64,000 nt of DNA from Neisseria animalis (lineage in GTDB: Bacteria > Pseudomonadota > Gammaproteobacteria > Burkholderiales > Neisseriaceae): NCBI RefSeq assembly GCF_900636515.1, contig NZ_LR134287.1, positions 992,001 through 1,056,000 on the forward strand, given 5' to 3'. The notes under the pieces are model-generated. The model searched no databases, had not been told where the DNA came from, and saw nothing but the letters and a program-made list of their open reading frames with translations. Each line of letters opens with the position of its first letter. The stretch's first letter is position 1. Positions 1-10,212 of this stretch are shown in pieces. A program made the translations under genes and the position numbers.

Positions 1-1
1 A

Positions 2-427
2 TTCTTAAATGCGGATTTGGATAAGGCCAGTGTGGAAAACGAGCGCAATGCGGTGCTGGCAACCACTGCTTCGGGACGTGAAATTACTTTTGTGCAGGTT
101 GCCGGATTGGTGGCGCGCCGTATTTTGTGTTATACCAAAGTCGGCGACAAGCTGGCGCGTGGCGAACGCTATGGCTTTATCCGCTTCGGTTCGCGCGTGG
201 ATGTGTACCTGCCTGTGGACGCTCGGGCAATGGTTGCCATCGGCGAAAAAGTAACCGGTGTTCAAACGGTTTTGGCGCGTCTGCCGCAACAGGCGGAGCA
301 GGATTCTGAAAGCGACCGCGCTGAAGAAGCAGTATCGCACGCCCCGTCTCAAGCGGACAGCGAGCAGGAAATGATTGCTCAGGCGGCAGAAAAAATCCGC
401 CAAGCCGTGCAAAAAGTTGCAGAATAA
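2..427 (+). CDS. psd: Phosphatidylserine decarboxylase proenzyme, C-terminal part (5' end outside window)
   Basis: The frame is open from base 2 ([10 protein letters not shown]...) and ends at a TAA, so the N-terminal half lies outside the window. PSD converts phosphatidylserine to phosphatidylethanolamine at the inner membrane. It cleaves itself at a Gly-Ser bond to make the pyruvoyl cofactor. The segment [11 protein letters not shown] carries that Gly-Ser site in the form seen in short bacterial PSDs. The last ~45 residues are a charged, Ala/Glu-rich tail outside the catalytic fold. An imperfect DUS hairpin (about 453-490) with a T-run follows and can act as terminator. Identification rests on the conserved C-terminal block. 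Confidence is high despite truncation. Confidence 0.88.
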   Translation, partial: FLNADLDKASVENERNAVLATTASGREITFVQVAGLVARRILCYTKVGDKLARGERYGFIRFGSRVDVYLPVDARAMVAIGEKVTGVQTVLARLPQQAEQDSESDRAEEAVSHAPSQADSEQEMIAQAAEKIRQAVQKVAE

Positions 428-452
428 AAGAGATGTATCCCAATTAGCATAT

Positions 453-492
453 GAAGCCGTCTGGAAACCATTTTTCAGGCGGCTTCGTTTTT
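453..492 (+). terminator. Imperfect DUS-like hairpin after psd
   Basis: AGCCGTCTGGAAA pairs with TTTTTCAGGCGGCT around a short loop and is followed by TTCGTTTTTT. It is a degenerate DUS pair that makes a plausible intrinsic terminator. Confidence 0.55.
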
Positions 493-588
493 TGCGTCGG
501 CGGCGTGGTAGAATATACGCTTTTGCAGACGGCTTTTTCGGGAAGAATGCAGCCCGAAACGGCAGCAGTAACAGAATGGCGGCAGAGT

Positions 589-1743
589 ATGGGCAGACAT
601 ACCGTGTTTCAAGTAGACAAATCATTAGAACGCCCCGAGCGCGTGATGCTGGTCGGGGTGATGTTGAGTGCCGACTATTCCGGAGCGAACGAAACGCGGG
701 AACGTTGTTTTCAGACGGCTTTGGCGGAGGCGGCGGAGCTGGTGTCGGCGGCGGGCGGTGATTTGCAGTTGGTTGAAACGGCCAAGCGTGATAAAGCGCA
801 GACGGCATTGTTTGTCGGCACGGGAAAGGCGGAGGAGCTGGCGCTTGCCGTGAAAGCAAACAACATCGAGCTTGCGGTATTCAACCACGAGCTTACGCCG
901 ACGCAGGAGCGTAATTTGGAAAAAATCCTGCAATGTCGGGTGCTGGATCGGGTGGGGTTGATTTTGGCCATTTTCGCCAAACGCGCCCAAACTCAGGAGG
1001 GCAAACTTCAAGTGGAGTTGGCCCAGCTCAACCATTTGAGCGGACGGTTGGTGCGCGGCTACGGACATATGCAGAGCCAAAAAGGGGGCATCGGCTTGAA
1101 AGGGCCGGGGGAAACCCAGTTGGAAACCGACCGCCGTCTGATTAATCAAAAAATTACCGCCTTGAAAAAACAGCTCCAACAAGTGAAGAAACAGCGTGCC
1201 ACCCGCCGCAAATCCCGCATGGACAGCCGTCTGAAAACCTTTGCCATTGTCGGTTATACCAATGCAGGCAAATCAAGCCTGTTCAACCGCCTGACCAAAG
1301 CCGATGTTTTGGCGAAAGACCAACTTTTTGCCACGCTCGATACCACTGCCCGCAAGCTGTTTCTGGCACCGGAAGCCAGCGTGGTGCTGACCGATACCGT
1401 GGGTTTTGTCCGCGATTTGCCGCACAAGCTGGTTTCGGCATTTTCGGCAACATTGGAAGAAACCGCTTTGGCAGATGTCTTGCTGCATGTTGTCGATGCT
1501 TCCAATCCTGATTTCGAGCGGCAGATAGACGATGTGAATACTGTATTGGAAGAAATCGGCGCACATGAAATCCCTCAACTTCTGGTGTACAACAAAATCG
1601 ATTTGCTGCCCGAAGGCAAGCGGGAAGCCGGTATTCTGCGCGACCATCAGGGCGTGGCGGCGGCCGTCAATATTTCGGTCGTGCAAAATAGCGGTTTGGA
1701 GGCTTTGCGGGAAGCCATGACCGAGCACGTATTGATGCAGTAG
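589..1743 (+). CDS. hflX: GTPase HflX
   Basis: HflX is a ribosome-associated GTPase that splits stalled or heat-stressed 70S ribosomes. The N-terminal HflX domain contains the usual signatures (FVGTGKAEEL, FNHELTPTQERNLEK, RVLDRVGLILAIFAKRA, GGIGLKGPGETQLETDRR). A helical linker precedes the G domain: Walker A GYTNAGKSSL at about residues 222-231, DTVGF as G3 and NKID as G4. With the start MGRHTVFQVDKSLERPER the protein is 384 aa, normal for the family. The frame is open further upstream, but the 589 start matches where conservation begins. A GCCGTCTGAAAA core lies inside the coding region near 711. Confidence 0.92.
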   Translation: MGRHTVFQVDKSLERPERVMLVGVMLSADYSGANETRERCFQTALAEAAELVSAAGGDLQLVETAKRDKAQTALFVGTGKAEELALAVKANNIELAVFNHELTPTQERNLEKILQCRVLDRVGLILAIFAKRAQTQEGKLQVELAQLNHLSGRLVRGYGHMQSQKGGIGLKGPGETQLETDRRLINQKITALKKQLQQVKKQRATRRKSRMDSRLKTFAIVGYTNAGKSSLFNRLTKADVLAKDQLFATLDTTARKLFLAPEASVVLTDTVGFVRDLPHKLVSAFSATLEETALADVLLHVVDASNPDFERQIDDVNTVLEEIGAHEIPQLLVYNKIDLLPEGKREAGILRDHQGVAAAVNISVVQNSGLEALREAMTEHVLMQ

Positions 1744-1833
1744 CCATATATTGGCAAAACTGCTTTTTTATTGGCCGGACTGCTGATTTACAGACGGCCT
1801 TTTCCTGATTGAAGGACTGAACGGATTGCAATC

Positions 1834-4284
1834 ATGACCCGACACACCTGTTTCCATTGCGGATTGGACGTTCCCGAATCCGTGCATTTACCCGTTGTCT
1901 TTGAAAATCAGGAGCGCGAAACCTGCTGCGTGGGCTGTCAGGCTGTGGCGCAGAGCATTATCGAAGCAGGATTGGGCAGCTATTACAAACAACGTACCGC
2001 CGATGCGGAAAAGGCCGCGCTGCCGCCCGACGAAGTGTTGGCACAGCTCAAACTTTACGATTTGCCGGAAGTGCAGGCGGAGTTTGTGGAAAGCGGTGCG
2101 GACAACCAAAAAGAAGCGGTATTGATGCTCGGAGGCATTACCTGCGCGGCGTGCGTATGGCTGATTGAGCAGCAGCTTTTGCGTTTGGCCGGGGTAGTGC
2201 GTGTGGATTTGAACTACACCACTCAGCGCGTGCGGGTAGTATGGCATGACGGGCAGGTTGCGTTGTCGGATATTCTGCTGCGTATCCAATCGACCGGCTA
2301 CACGGCCGCGCCGTACGATGCACACAAAGTCGAAGCGCAGCACCAGCAGGAGCGCAAGCAGTTTATTGTGCGGCTGGCCGTAGCAGGGCTGTGCATGATG
2401 CAGACCATGATGTTTGCCATTCCCACTTATCTTTACAGCGAGGGCGAAATCGAACCGCTGTATTTGGGTATTTTGCATTGGGGGGCATTTATTATGGTCT
2501 TGCCGGTGGTGTTTTACTGTGCCTTGCCGTTTTACAAAGGCGCGTGGCGGGATTGGAAAAACCGCCGTGCCGGTATGGATACGCCGATTGCCATTGCGGT
2601 GGTGATGACGTTTATTGCCGGCATTTACAGCTTGGCCACCAATGCAGGGCAGGGAATGTATTTCGAGTCCATCGCCATGTTGCTGTTTTTCCTGCTCGGC
2701 GGCCGTTTCATGGAGCAAATTGCGCGGCGAAAAGCCGGAGACGCGGCGGAGCGTTTGGTCAAACTCGTTCCCGCGTTTTGTCACAAATTAAGCCGTTATC
2801 CCGAAAGCGAGGAAATCGAGGAAGCGGCGGTGGTCAAATTACAGCGCGGCGATGTGGTGCTGGTCAAGCCGGGTGAGGTCATTCCGGTGGACGGTATCGT
2901 GCTGTCGGGAGAAAGCGAAGTTAACGAAGCCATGCTGACGGGAGAAAGCCTGCCGGTAGCGAAGCGCACCGACGACAAAGTAACGGCCGGTACGCTGAAT
3001 GCCGTTGGTCCTTTGGTGGTGCGTACCGAGCAGGCGGGCAGCGATACGCGGCTGTCGCACATTGTCAAGCTGCTCGATCGCGCTTTGGCTCAGAAACCGC
3101 GTGCGGCGGAGTTGGCGGAAAAATATGCTTCCCATTTCGTTTTGGGAGAGCTGCTGCTTGCCGTACCGGTGTTTATCGGCTGGACGCTTTATGCAGATGC
3201 CCATACCGCATTGTGGATTACCGTGGCCTTGCTGGTCATTACTTGTCCGTGTGCTTTATCTCTGGCCACACCGACTGCTTTGGCAGCAGCTACCGGCAAA
3301 TTGGCGGGCAGCGGCGTATTGGTCGGCGGCCGGCAGAGTTTGGAAACGCTGGCGCAAATCAGCGATGTGGTGTTCGATAAAACGGGAACGCTGACCCGGG
3401 GCGAATTGTCTGTCAGCCGGCTGATTGCTTTAGGAACATGGAAGGAAGCGGATTGTCTGGCTGTAGCCCGCGCATTGGAGGCACAATCGGAACATCCGGT
3501 CGCGCAAGCGATTTTGCGCGGCGGAAATCAGGATTTTGCAGACGGCCTTCAGGTGGCGCAAAGGATAAACCGTGTCGGTTACGGAGTCAGCGCGCACATC
3601 ACGTTTAAAGGGGAAACCCAAATTTGGTCGCTCGGCCGTGCAGAATTTGTTGCCGAAACAGCGGGCAGCATACCCGATCTGCCGTTGGCAGAACATCGGG
3701 GCAGCATGGTGTTTCTCGGCAATCAACAAGGTTTTCAGACGGCCTTTCTGCTGGAAGATGAAATTAAAGAGGGTGCGGCGGAGATGGTTGCCGATTTGAA
3801 AGCAAAAGGTTTGCGCCTGCATGTGTTGAGCGGAGATAGGGATACCGCCGTTGCCCATCTTGCCGCTGCTTTGGATTTGGACGCATACCGCTCGGAGGCG
3901 GTACCGGAAGACAAGCTGGCTTATGTGGAGACTTTGCAGAAGCAGGGTTGTAAGGTGTTGATGGTAGGAGACGGCATCAATGATGCGCCGGTTTTGGCAC
4001 AGGCTGATGTATCGGTTGCCGTGGCGGGCGGTGCGGATATTGCGCGGGACGGTGCGGACGTGGTGCTGCTGAATGACGATATGCGCGTATTGCCGCAAAT
4101 GCTGGAGCAGGCGCGGCGTACCCGGGCGGTTATCGGACAGAATCTGCGCTGGGCAAGTGCGTACAACCTGATTGCCGTGCCGCTGGCGGTGTTTGGTTTT
4201 GTGACCCCGTGGATTGCCGCATTGGGCATGAGTTTAAGCTCGTTGCTGGTGTTGGGGAACGCATTGCGGCTACTGAAAAAATAG
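1834..4284 (+). CDS. Copper-translocating P1B-type ATPase, CcoI/FixI-like
   Basis: This 816-aa protein has the order of CcoI/FixI copper ATPases, which supply Cu for cbb3-type cytochrome oxidase. It has an N-terminal Cys-rich segment (C6xxC9, C31C32xxC35), then one heavy-metal domain with CAAC (104-107), then membrane helices with the CPC metal site (471-473). The phosphorylation site is DKTGTLT at 515 and the hinge is GDGIND at 712-717. The N-terminal Cys-rich region plus CAACVWLIE separates it from the detoxifying CopA type. No cco genes lie beside it here, so its role is inferred from domain order. DUS cores lie inside the gene near 3534 (GCAAA form) and 3733 (GAAA form). Confidence 0.88.
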   Translation: MTRHTCFHCGLDVPESVHLPVVFENQERETCCVGCQAVAQSIIEAGLGSYYKQRTADAEKAALPPDEVLAQLKLYDLPEVQAEFVESGADNQKEAVLMLGGITCAACVWLIEQQLLRLAGVVRVDLNYTTQRVRVVWHDGQVALSDILLRIQSTGYTAAPYDAHKVEAQHQQERKQFIVRLAVAGLCMMQTMMFAIPTYLYSEGEIEPLYLGILHWGAFIMVLPVVFYCALPFYKGAWRDWKNRRAGMDTPIAIAVVMTFIAGIYSLATNAGQGMYFESIAMLLFFLLGGRFMEQIARRKAGDAAERLVKLVPAFCHKLSRYPESEEIEEAAVVKLQRGDVVLVKPGEVIPVDGIVLSGESEVNEAMLTGESLPVAKRTDDKVTAGTLNAVGPLVVRTEQAGSDTRLSHIVKLLDRALAQKPRAAELAEKYASHFVLGELLLAVPVFIGWTLYADAHTALWITVALLVITCPCALSLATPTALAAATGKLAGSGVLVGGRQSLETLAQISDVVFDKTGTLTRGELSVSRLIALGTWKEADCLAVARALEAQSEHPVAQAILRGGNQDFADGLQVAQRINRVGYGVSAHITFKGETQIWSLGRAEFVAETAGSIPDLPLAEHRGSMVFLGNQQGFQTAFLLEDEIKEGAAEMVADLKAKGLRLHVLSGDRDTAVAHLAAALDLDAYRSEAVPEDKLAYVETLQKQGCKVLMVGDGINDAPVLAQADVSVAVAGGADIARDGADVVLLNDDMRVLPQMLEQARRTRAVIGQNLRWASAYNLIAVPLAVFGFVTPWIAALGMSLSSLLVLGNALRLLKK

Positions 4285-4285
4285 T

Positions 4286-4341
4286 CAAGGCCGTCTGCAA
4301 AATGAAACAGTTCAAGCTGTCTTTATTTTGCAGACGGCTTT
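4286..4341 (+). terminator. Paired DUS hairpin (GCCGTCTGCAAAA form)
   Basis: GGCCGTCTGCAAAATG at 4289 and its inverse TTTTGCAGACGGC at 4326 face each other and end in TTTT, two bases after the copper ATPase stop codon. It serves as uptake signal plus terminator. Confidence 0.7.
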
Positions 4342-4445
4342 TAAACGGCTTCATCAGGTGGTTAAGCCGTCGGATATTCGGGACGGTTGCGAACAGATAC
4401 CGGCAGTTGCCCCAAGCAAACGGTTAAGGTAAGACGAAACAGAAG

Positions 4446-5843
4446 ATGACGACAGAAATCCCCAAGCCTTCGCGCTGGCTGCCTTTGCTGCTGGCGATAG
4501 CGATTTTCATGCAGATGCTGGACGCGACGATTTTGAATACCGCGCTGCCGGCGATTGCCGAAGATTTGCATGAGTCGCCGTTGAACATGCAGTCGGCAGT
4601 GATTGCTTATGCGCTGACGGTGGCATTGCTGATTCCGTTGAGTGGTTATCTGACTGACCGCTTCGGTACGAAAAAAGTATTTTTGGTCTCGGTGGCGCTG
4701 TTTGTGGCGGGGTCGTTATTGTGTGCGGCAGCGCCGAATCTGACTTCGTTGGTGTTGGCAAGGGTTGTTCAGGGCGTGGGCGGTTCTATGCTTGTTCCCG
4801 TGCCGCGCCTGACCATCTTGCGCGTTTACGACAAATCCCGACTGCTGAACGCCATCAATTATGCCGTTATGCCCGCGCTTATCGGGCCGGTACTCGGGCC
4901 GTTGGTCGGCGGCTATCTGGTGGAATATGCAACATGGCATTGGATATTCCTGCTGAACGTACCGATAGGATTGGTCGGTTTGCTGGTCGGTATGAAAATC
5001 ATGCCGGATGTGCGCGGCGAGCAGAACCGCTTGGACGTGGGCGGTTTTCTGTTGTTTGCTTCGGCTGCTGCGGCTTTGACTTTGGCGGTGGATATTGTTT
5101 CTTATCCGAATGCGGCGGTTTTTTCCCTGCTGCTGGCTTCAGGTGGCTCATTGTTGCTGTGGCGGTATTACCGGCACGCGCAAACGTATCCCCAACCTCT
5201 GTATGCGGGGCATTTGTTTAAAGTTCGGACCTTCCGCTTGGGGTTGGGCGGCAATTTGTTCAGTCGCTTGGGCATCAGCTCCGTACCGTTTCTGCTGCCT
5301 TTGTTGTTTCAGGTGGCGTTCGGATACAGTGCTAGTGTGTCGGGTTGGCTGGTTGCGCCGATTGCCTTGGCTTCTTTGGCGGTAAAACCGGCCATCAAAC
5401 CGCTGATGGCGCGTTTCGGTTATCGTGCGGTGTTATTGTGGAATACGAGGCTGTTGGCCGTATTGATTATGCTGTTGGCCTTGCCTGATGCGGGTACGCC
5501 GTGGCCGGTGTGGACGATGTTGCTGTTGGCAATGGGCGCTTGCAACTCGGTACAGTTTTCTGCAATGAATACGCTGACACTTGCCGACTTGCGCCCCTAT
5601 CAGACCGGCAGCGGCAACAGCTTGATGGCGGTCAACCAGCAACTGGCTATCGGTTTGGGCATTGCGGTGGGCGCGTTGATGTTGCAGCTTTGGCGCAACA
5701 GCAGTATCGTCGGGCAGGATTTGCACGCGGCATTCCAATATACTTTTATCGGTATCGGCATGATTACGCTGGCTTCCAGTATGATTTTCAGAAGGCTGCA
5801 TATGTCAGACGGCAGTAATCTGACCACGCGGGCGGAAAAATAG
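4446..5843 (+). CDS. DHA2-family MFS drug efflux transporter (EmrB/QacA, MdtD-like)
   Basis: The 465-aa protein is highly hydrophobic with about 14 predicted membrane segments, as in the DHA2 proton-antiport drug exporters. The N-terminal motif LDATILNTALPAIAEDL (helix 1, motif D1) and GYLTDRFGTKKVFL (motif A between helices 2 and 3) are diagnostic of EmrB/QacA members. The proline/glycine motif C region is GPVLGPLVGGYL. Substrates cannot be read from sequence. There is no adjacent membrane-fusion protein gene, so it probably works as a single-component MdtD-like pump. Confidence 0.85.
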   Translation: MTTEIPKPSRWLPLLLAIAIFMQMLDATILNTALPAIAEDLHESPLNMQSAVIAYALTVALLIPLSGYLTDRFGTKKVFLVSVALFVAGSLLCAAAPNLTSLVLARVVQGVGGSMLVPVPRLTILRVYDKSRLLNAINYAVMPALIGPVLGPLVGGYLVEYATWHWIFLLNVPIGLVGLLVGMKIMPDVRGEQNRLDVGGFLLFASAAAALTLAVDIVSYPNAAVFSLLLASGGSLLLWRYYRHAQTYPQPLYAGHLFKVRTFRLGLGGNLFSRLGISSVPFLLPLLFQVAFGYSASVSGWLVAPIALASLAVKPAIKPLMARFGYRAVLLWNTRLLAVLIMLLALPDAGTPWPVWTMLLLAMGACNSVQFSAMNTLTLADLRPYQTGSGNSLMAVNQQLAIGLGIAVGALMLQLWRNSSIVGQDLHAAFQYTFIGIGMITLASSMIFRRLHMSDGSNLTTRAEK

Positions 5844-5933
5844 AGTAATCACGGAAAATCGGTTAAAATGCCGCTGTTTTATTATAAATAAGCGGTAAAT
5901 ATTACAGTAAGGCCGTCTGCAAAACCACACCAC

Positions 5934-7466
5934 ATGAACAAATACCATCTTGTGCTTATGATACCCGCATTTCTTTCGGGCTGTGCTTCGCTGCCGCCGC
6001 TTGAAGAGCGAAGCGAAAGCCGCTATCTCAAAGTAGAATCCTCTCCGCGCTTGGATGCAGTGTTACGGTCTGATGAAAATACGGAAATCTCAGCCGATAC
6101 CGATATTTCCGGCGTATACCTGCTCAATGACGCGCACGAAGCATTTGTTGCCCGGGCGGCACTGATTGAATCCGCCGACCATGCACTGGATATCCAATAC
6201 TATATCTGGCACAACGACATTTCGGGACGGCTGCTGTTTAACCTGCTGCACCGTGCTGCCGAGCGGGGTGTTCGCGTACGTCTGTTACTGGACGATAACA
6301 ATACCAATGGGCTGGATAACGTCCTGTTGGCACTCGACAGCCATCCGAATATTGAAATCCGCCTGTTTAATCCCTTTGTATGGCGGAAATGGCGCGCACT
6401 CGGCTATTTAACCGACTTTCCGCGCCTCAACCGCCGTATGCACAATAAATCCCTTACTGCAGACAACCGTGCGACCATACTCGGCGGCCGCAATATCGGC
6501 GACGAATATTTCAAAGTAGGGGACGATACCGTCTTTGCCGATTTGGATATTTTGGCAACCGGTCGCGTTGTTACCGAAGTATCCGAAGATTTCGACCGTT
6601 ATTGGGCCAGCCATTCCGCTTACAACGCAACAGATGTGATTAAAAAAGGCAATGTTGAAAAAGGTTTCGACGAGCTCAGTTACAGCGATTCCGATAAAAA
6701 CAATACGCTCGACCGATACCGCAGGGAGGTAGAAAATTCCGCCTTATACCGCGCTATGTCGGACAAACGTATCCCGTTTCATCATGTCCGCACCCGCCTG
6801 ATCAGCGACGATCCGGCCAAAGGGCTGAACCGCGACCGTCATAAAACGCCGATTCTCGACCGCATGGTTGAAGCACTCCAAAAACCTGAAAAAAGTATGT
6901 ATTTGGTTTCTCCCTATTTTGTCCCCACAAAATCCGGTACGCAGGCATTGGGAGAAATCGCGGCAGACGGCGTGGACGTAACCATATTGACTAACTCGTT
7001 ACAAGCCACCGATGTTGCCGCCGTGCATTCCGGTTATGCCAAATACCGCAAGCCGCTGCTTAAAGCAGGGGTAAAATTGTATGAGCTCCAACCTAATCAT
7101 GCTGTGCCCAAGAGTAAAGACAGAGGCTTGACCGGCAGCTCGGCCACCAGCCTGCACGCCAAAACCTTTATCGTTGATGCCAAGCGCGTATTTATCGGCT
7201 CGTTTAATCTGGACCCGCGTTCGGCACGCCTGAATACGGAAATGGGCGTAGTTATCGAAAGCCCGACCATCGCAGGGCAAATGCAGCGCACGCTGGAAAC
7301 CACTACGCCGGATTATGCTTATAAAGTAACATTGGATAAGCATAAAAAATTGCGCTGGCAGGATCCGGCAGACGGAAAAATCTATGCCAAAGAGCCTGAA
7401 GCGGGATTTTGGAAGCGTGTAACCGCCAAAGTATTATCGTTTTTACCGATTGAAGGATTGTTGTGA
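5934..7466 (+). CDS. Phospholipase D family lipoprotein, ClsC/YmdC-like cardiolipin synthase
   Basis: Two HKD motifs make this a phospholipase D superfamily member: HNKSLTAD at residues 170-177 (followed by GGRNIGDEY) and HAKTFIVD at 408-415 (followed by GSFNLDPRS). At 510 aa with this spacing it resembles ClsC (YmdC), which joins phosphatidylglycerol and phosphatidylethanolamine into cardiolipin. The N-terminus MNKYHLVLMIPAFLSGCASL ends in a lipobox (LSGC), so it is probably a lipoprotein, unlike the membrane-anchored ClsA. Activity as ClsC is inferred. Confidence 0.85.
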   Translation: MNKYHLVLMIPAFLSGCASLPPLEERSESRYLKVESSPRLDAVLRSDENTEISADTDISGVYLLNDAHEAFVARAALIESADHALDIQYYIWHNDISGRLLFNLLHRAAERGVRVRLLLDDNNTNGLDNVLLALDSHPNIEIRLFNPFVWRKWRALGYLTDFPRLNRRMHNKSLTADNRATILGGRNIGDEYFKVGDDTVFADLDILATGRVVTEVSEDFDRYWASHSAYNATDVIKKGNVEKGFDELSYSDSDKNNTLDRYRREVENSALYRAMSDKRIPFHHVRTRLISDDPAKGLNRDRHKTPILDRMVEALQKPEKSMYLVSPYFVPTKSGTQALGEIAADGVDVTILTNSLQATDVAAVHSGYAKYRKPLLKAGVKLYELQPNHAVPKSKDRGLTGSSATSLHAKTFIVDAKRVFIGSFNLDPRSARLNTEMGVVIESPTIAGQMQRTLETTTPDYAYKVTLDKHKKLRWQDPADGKIYAKEPEAGFWKRVTAKVLSFLPIEGLL

Positions 7467-7480
7467 AGATGACTGTTAAC

Positions 7481-7512
7481 AGGCCGTCTGCAAAATAAGG
7501 CCGTCTGCGAAA
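7481..7512 (+). repeat. Tandem direct DUS copies
   Basis: AGGCCGTCTGCAAAA is followed after 3 bp by AGGCCGTCTGCGAAA in the same orientation. Most intergenic copies here are inverted pairs, so a tandem is uncommon. It lies just after the phospholipase D gene. Confidence 0.8.
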
Positions 7513-7611
7513 TTTATATGGCGGTTGCTGATTAATATTCGGAGTCTTTGTTGGACGCAGCGGGGCAGGAGATAATCAGACAAGCTGATGAACCGGAGCG
7601 GGCATGGCCAT

Positions 7612-7741
7612 CGAACACAGAACGATACAGCGTTCTTACCTTGTTCAAAGAGAAAGGCAGACTAAGCTGCTGAAACAGTAAGGCTGCCGATTCGTACTGT
7701 TTGTACTGTCTTCGGTTCTTGTTCTCATTTATTCGACAATA
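7612..7741 (+). repeat. Decayed long Correia-type element (CREE)
   Basis: The stretch resembles the long CREE: AACGATACAGCGTT at its left, CGTACTGTTTGTACTGTC in the middle, and ATTTATTCGACAATA at its right end. It is diverged from the sharp 107-bp copies in the window. With the element at 7766 and a terminator at 7888 it accounts for most of the gene-free 7467-7932 stretch; 7513-7611 shows nothing recognisable. Confidence 0.65.
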
Positions 7742-7765
7742 AATAACGGATAATCAAAAAGCAAA

Positions 7766-7872
7766 TATAGTCATTTAAAATAAGAATGATACAGCGTTGC
7801 TTTGCCTTGCCGTACTATGTGTACTGTCTGCGGCTTCGCTGCCTTGTCTCATTCTTATTTTATTCGACTATA
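7766..7872 (+). repeat. Short Correia-type MITE, 107 bp, intact copy
   Basis: The element runs from TATAGTCATTTAAAATAAG to TTATTTTATTCGACTATA with imperfect terminal inverted repeats. Its inner part (CCGTACTATGTGTACTGTC, CGGCTTCGCTGCCTTGTC) matches the known right half of Neisseria CREE. Near-identical copies lie at 10392, 54722 (inverted), 55085 and 61691. Confidence 0.88.
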
Positions 7873-7887
7873 AAAGCGGGCAAACAA

Positions 7888-7919
7888 AAAAACCGTACTT
7901 CATGAAGAAGTACGGTTTT
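7888..7919 (-). terminator. Intrinsic terminator of rplU-rpmA
   Basis: AACCGTACTTC and GAAGTACGGTT form a near-perfect stem with a 5-nt loop. The A-run at 7886-7892 becomes the U-tract on the minus strand, 13 bp after the rpmA stop. Confidence 0.85.
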
Positions 7920-7932
7920 GGATTGAATCAGC

Positions 7933-8202
7933 TTATTCTTCGCCGGTGTAAGGGCGGATGCTTACGGTTTTGCGGTTCAATGCACCTTTGGTTTTGAACT
8001 CAACGTAGCCGTCCACTTTGGCGAACAGAGTGTGGTCTTTGCCCATGCCTACATTGTCGCCGGCGTGGAATTTGGTACCGCGTTGGCGGACGATGATAGA
8101 GCCTGCCGGAATCAGTTCGTTGCCGTAGGCTTTAACGCCCAAGCGTTTGGCTTCTGAATCGCGACCGTTGCGGGTGCTACCGCCTGCTTTTTTACTTGCC
8201 AT
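7933..8202 (-). CDS. rpmA: 50S ribosomal protein L27
   Basis: The 89-aa basic protein begins [20 protein letters not shown], the classical L27 start, whose flexible N-terminus reaches the peptidyl-transferase centre. YVEFKTKG is the conserved C-terminal part. It lies 29 bp downstream of rplU in the universal L21-L27 operon and is followed by a strong terminator. Confidence 0.98.
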   Translation of the reverse strand: MASKKAGGSTRNGRDSEAKRLGVKAYGNELIPAGSIIVRQRGTKFHAGDNVGMGKDHTLFAKVDGYVEFKTKGALNRKTVSIRPYTGEE

Positions 8203-8231
8203 TTTTAATACTCCTAAACTTGATTAAAAAA

Positions 8232-8540
8232 TTAGGCGATTGCCACGATTTCAATTTGGGTGAAATTTTGGCGGTGGCCTTGGCGTTTTTGGTAGTGTTT
8301 GCGACGACGCATTTTGAAAATGCGGATTTTTTCGCCACGACCATGAGCAACTACTTTAGCAGTTACTTTCGCGCCTTCGATAAAAGGTGCGCCTACTTTT
8401 ACAGAATCGCCGTCAGCAATCATCAAAACTTCAGTCAGTTCGATTTGGCTGTCGAGTTCGGCTGGTATCTGTTCTACTTTCAATTTTTCGCCAACGGTAA
8501 CTTTGTATTGTTTACCGCCGGTTTTTACGACCGCGTACAT
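8232..8540 (-). CDS. rplU: 50S ribosomal protein L21
   Basis: This 102-aa protein starts [14 protein letters not shown] and has the L21 signature [16 protein letters not shown] near its C-terminus. It binds 23S rRNA in the large subunit. The start at 8540 is preferred over an in-frame ATG four codons upstream because [11 protein letters not shown] is the conserved terminus. It is first in the rplU-rpmA operon, with a consensus promoter about 60 bp upstream. Confidence 0.98.
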   Translation of the reverse strand: MYAVVKTGGKQYKVTVGEKLKVEQIPAELDSQIELTEVLMIADGDSVKVGAPFIEGAKVTAKVVAHGRGEKIRIFKMRRRKHYQKRQGHRQNFTQIEIVAIA

Positions 8541-8598
8541 ACTCAACTCCATGAGAATTTTGGTTTAAACAACCGCACACCATTGTGCGGAATTTCGC

Positions 8599-8627
8599 AT
8601 TATGCAGGTATTTTGCTGTTTTGTCAA
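8599..8627 (-). promoter_or_regulatory. Sigma70-type promoter of rplU-rpmA
   Basis: On the minus strand TTGACA (8627-8622), a 17-bp spacer and CATAAT (8604-8599) form a near-consensus promoter, as expected for a ribosomal protein operon. Confidence 0.75.
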
Positions 8628-8677
8628 AACTTATTTGAAAAATGTGGTACAGAATGCGGTTTTGCTTTTTGAAAAGC

Positions 8678-8706
8678 GTGTTTAATGTGCCGGTTGCTGA
8701 TATAAT
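8678..8706 (+). promoter_or_regulatory. Extended -10 promoter of ispB
   Basis: TGATATAAT (TG-N-TATAAT, -10 at 8701-8706) is an extended -10 element; the -35 region (around GTGTTT) is weak. It lies about 75 bp upstream of the ispB start and is divergent from the rplU promoter. Confidence 0.6.
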
Positions 8707-8779
8707 CCGACGATTGACCGGAAACATGGTCTGCCTCGTGCTTAAATAAACTGTTTATTTTTTGCTAAAGACAATCATC

Positions 8780-9754
8780 ATGCTCGAAAACCTGCCTTAT
8801 TTCCAACGCCATTTGCCGGATGATCTTGCTAAGGTTAATGCGGTCATCAGCAGTGCGGTTCAATCGGATGTCGCATTGATTTCGCAAATCGGTACCTATA
8901 TCATCAGCGCGGGAGGCAAGCGTTTGCGCCCGATTATGACGATTTTGGCCGGCAAGTCGGTGGGTTACGATGATGAAAAGCTGTATTCTCTGGCGGCGAT
9001 GGTGGAATTTATCCATACTTCTACTCTGCTGCATGATGATGTGGTTGATGAAAGTGATTTGCGCCGCGGCAGGGAAACGGCAAATAATTTATTCGGTAAC
9101 GCAGCGGCGGTATTGGTGGGCGACTTTCTCTATACGCGCGCGTTTCAGCTGATGGTTGCTTCGGAAAGCATGAAGATTTTGGAAGTGATGGCTTCTGCCA
9201 CCAATATCATTGCTGAAGGCGAAGTCATGCAGTTGATGAACATCGGCAATACCGATATTACCGAAGAGCAGTATGTTCAGGTTATCCAATACAAAACCGC
9301 CAAGTTGTTTGAAGCGGCGGCGCAGGTTGGGGCGATTTTGGGCGGGGCAACTCCCGAACAGGAACAAGCCTTGAAAGATTACGGTATGTATGTCGGTACG
9401 GCATTCCAAATTATCGATGATGTGTTGGACTATTCGGGTGAAACCGAAGAAATCGGTAAAAATGTCGGCGACGATTTGGCAGAAGGCAAGCCGACGCTGC
9501 CGCTGATTTATCTGATGCGTAACGGCAGTGAGGAGGCGGCAAATGATGTGCGTTATGCTTTGGAAAATGCCGACCGCAGTTTGTTTGAAAAAATCCACGC
9601 TCATGTAGTCAATTCGGAAGCATTGGAATATGCGACAAGCGAAGCCCGCAAGGCGGTAGAAAAAGCGGTGGCCTGTTTGGATGTGCTGCCCGATAACGAT
9701 ATTACCCAAGCGATGCGCCAGTTGGCTCAGGAATCATTGGTACGGGTGTCGTAA
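8780..9754 (+). CDS. ispB: Octaprenyl diphosphate synthase (polyprenyl synthetase)
   Basis: A trans-prenyltransferase that elongates farnesyl diphosphate with isopentenyl diphosphate to make the ubiquinone side chain. Both Asp-rich motifs are present: FARM at [15 protein letters not shown] and SARM at [11 protein letters not shown]. The N-terminal GGKRLRP is also present. At 324 aa it has family length. The start at [12 protein letters not shown] is chosen over a TTG six codons upstream. The divergent rplU-rpmA neighbour is the arrangement found in many beta- and gammaproteobacteria. The side-chain length (C40) is assumed from Neisseriaceae and not visible in sequence. Confidence 0.93.
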   Translation: MLENLPYFQRHLPDDLAKVNAVISSAVQSDVALISQIGTYIISAGGKRLRPIMTILAGKSVGYDDEKLYSLAAMVEFIHTSTLLHDDVVDESDLRRGRETANNLFGNAAAVLVGDFLYTRAFQLMVASESMKILEVMASATNIIAEGEVMQLMNIGNTDITEEQYVQVIQYKTAKLFEAAAQVGAILGGATPEQEQALKDYGMYVGTAFQIIDDVLDYSGETEEIGKNVGDDLAEGKPTLPLIYLMRNGSEEAANDVRYALENADRSLFEKIHAHVVNSEALEYATSEARKAVEKAVACLDVLPDNDITQAMRQLAQESLVRVS

Positions 9755-9756
9755 AC

Positions 9757-10203
9757 GTGAATTTCAGTTTGATTCCGCTGTTTTTGGTATCGCTTATTTT
9801 TCTCGGCGTATTGAGCAACAATAATACGATTACCATTTCTGCCGCAGTATTGCTTTTGATGCAGCAGACGGCCTTGGTAAAATATGTTCCGATGGCAGAG
9901 AAGTACGGCATGACGTTGGGTATTATCTTCCTGACCATCGGCGTACTCAGCCCGCTGGTATCGGGAAGGGTTCAAATACCGGGTTGGTCGGAATTTGTTA
10001 ATTTGAAAATGTTGGCAGCCGTGGCAGTCGGGATTTTTGTGGCATGGGTAGCCGGATATGGTATTCCGCTGATGAGCAGTCAGCCCGTTTTGGTTACAGG
10101 CTTGTTGATCGGTACCATTATCGGTGTGGCCTTTATGGGCGGTGTTCCCGTGGGGCCGCTGATTGCTGCCGGATTGTTGTCGTTTGTTGCCGGAAAGATT
10201 TAG
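9757..10203 (+). CDS. DUF441 (YeaL-type) integral membrane protein
   Basis: A 148-aa hydrophobic protein with about four membrane helices. The glycine-rich [18 protein letters not shown] and [21 protein letters not shown] segments are typical of the DUF441/YeaL family. Its function is not established. It starts with GTG two bases after the ispB stop, so it is translationally coupled to ispB. A tRNA-Arg gene begins 9 bp after its stop. Confidence 0.85.
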   Translation: MNFSLIPLFLVSLIFLGVLSNNNTITISAAVLLLMQQTALVKYVPMAEKYGMTLGIIFLTIGVLSPLVSGRVQIPGWSEFVNLKMLAAVAVGIFVAWVAGYGIPLMSSQPVLVTGLLIGTIIGVAFMGGVPVGPLIAAGLLSFVAGKI

Positions 10204-10212
10204 TTTTGGTGT

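Noticed and set aside
7797-7997. Small protein read from a CREE before rpmA
   Set aside because: It runs through the terminator into antisense rpmA and has no independent support.
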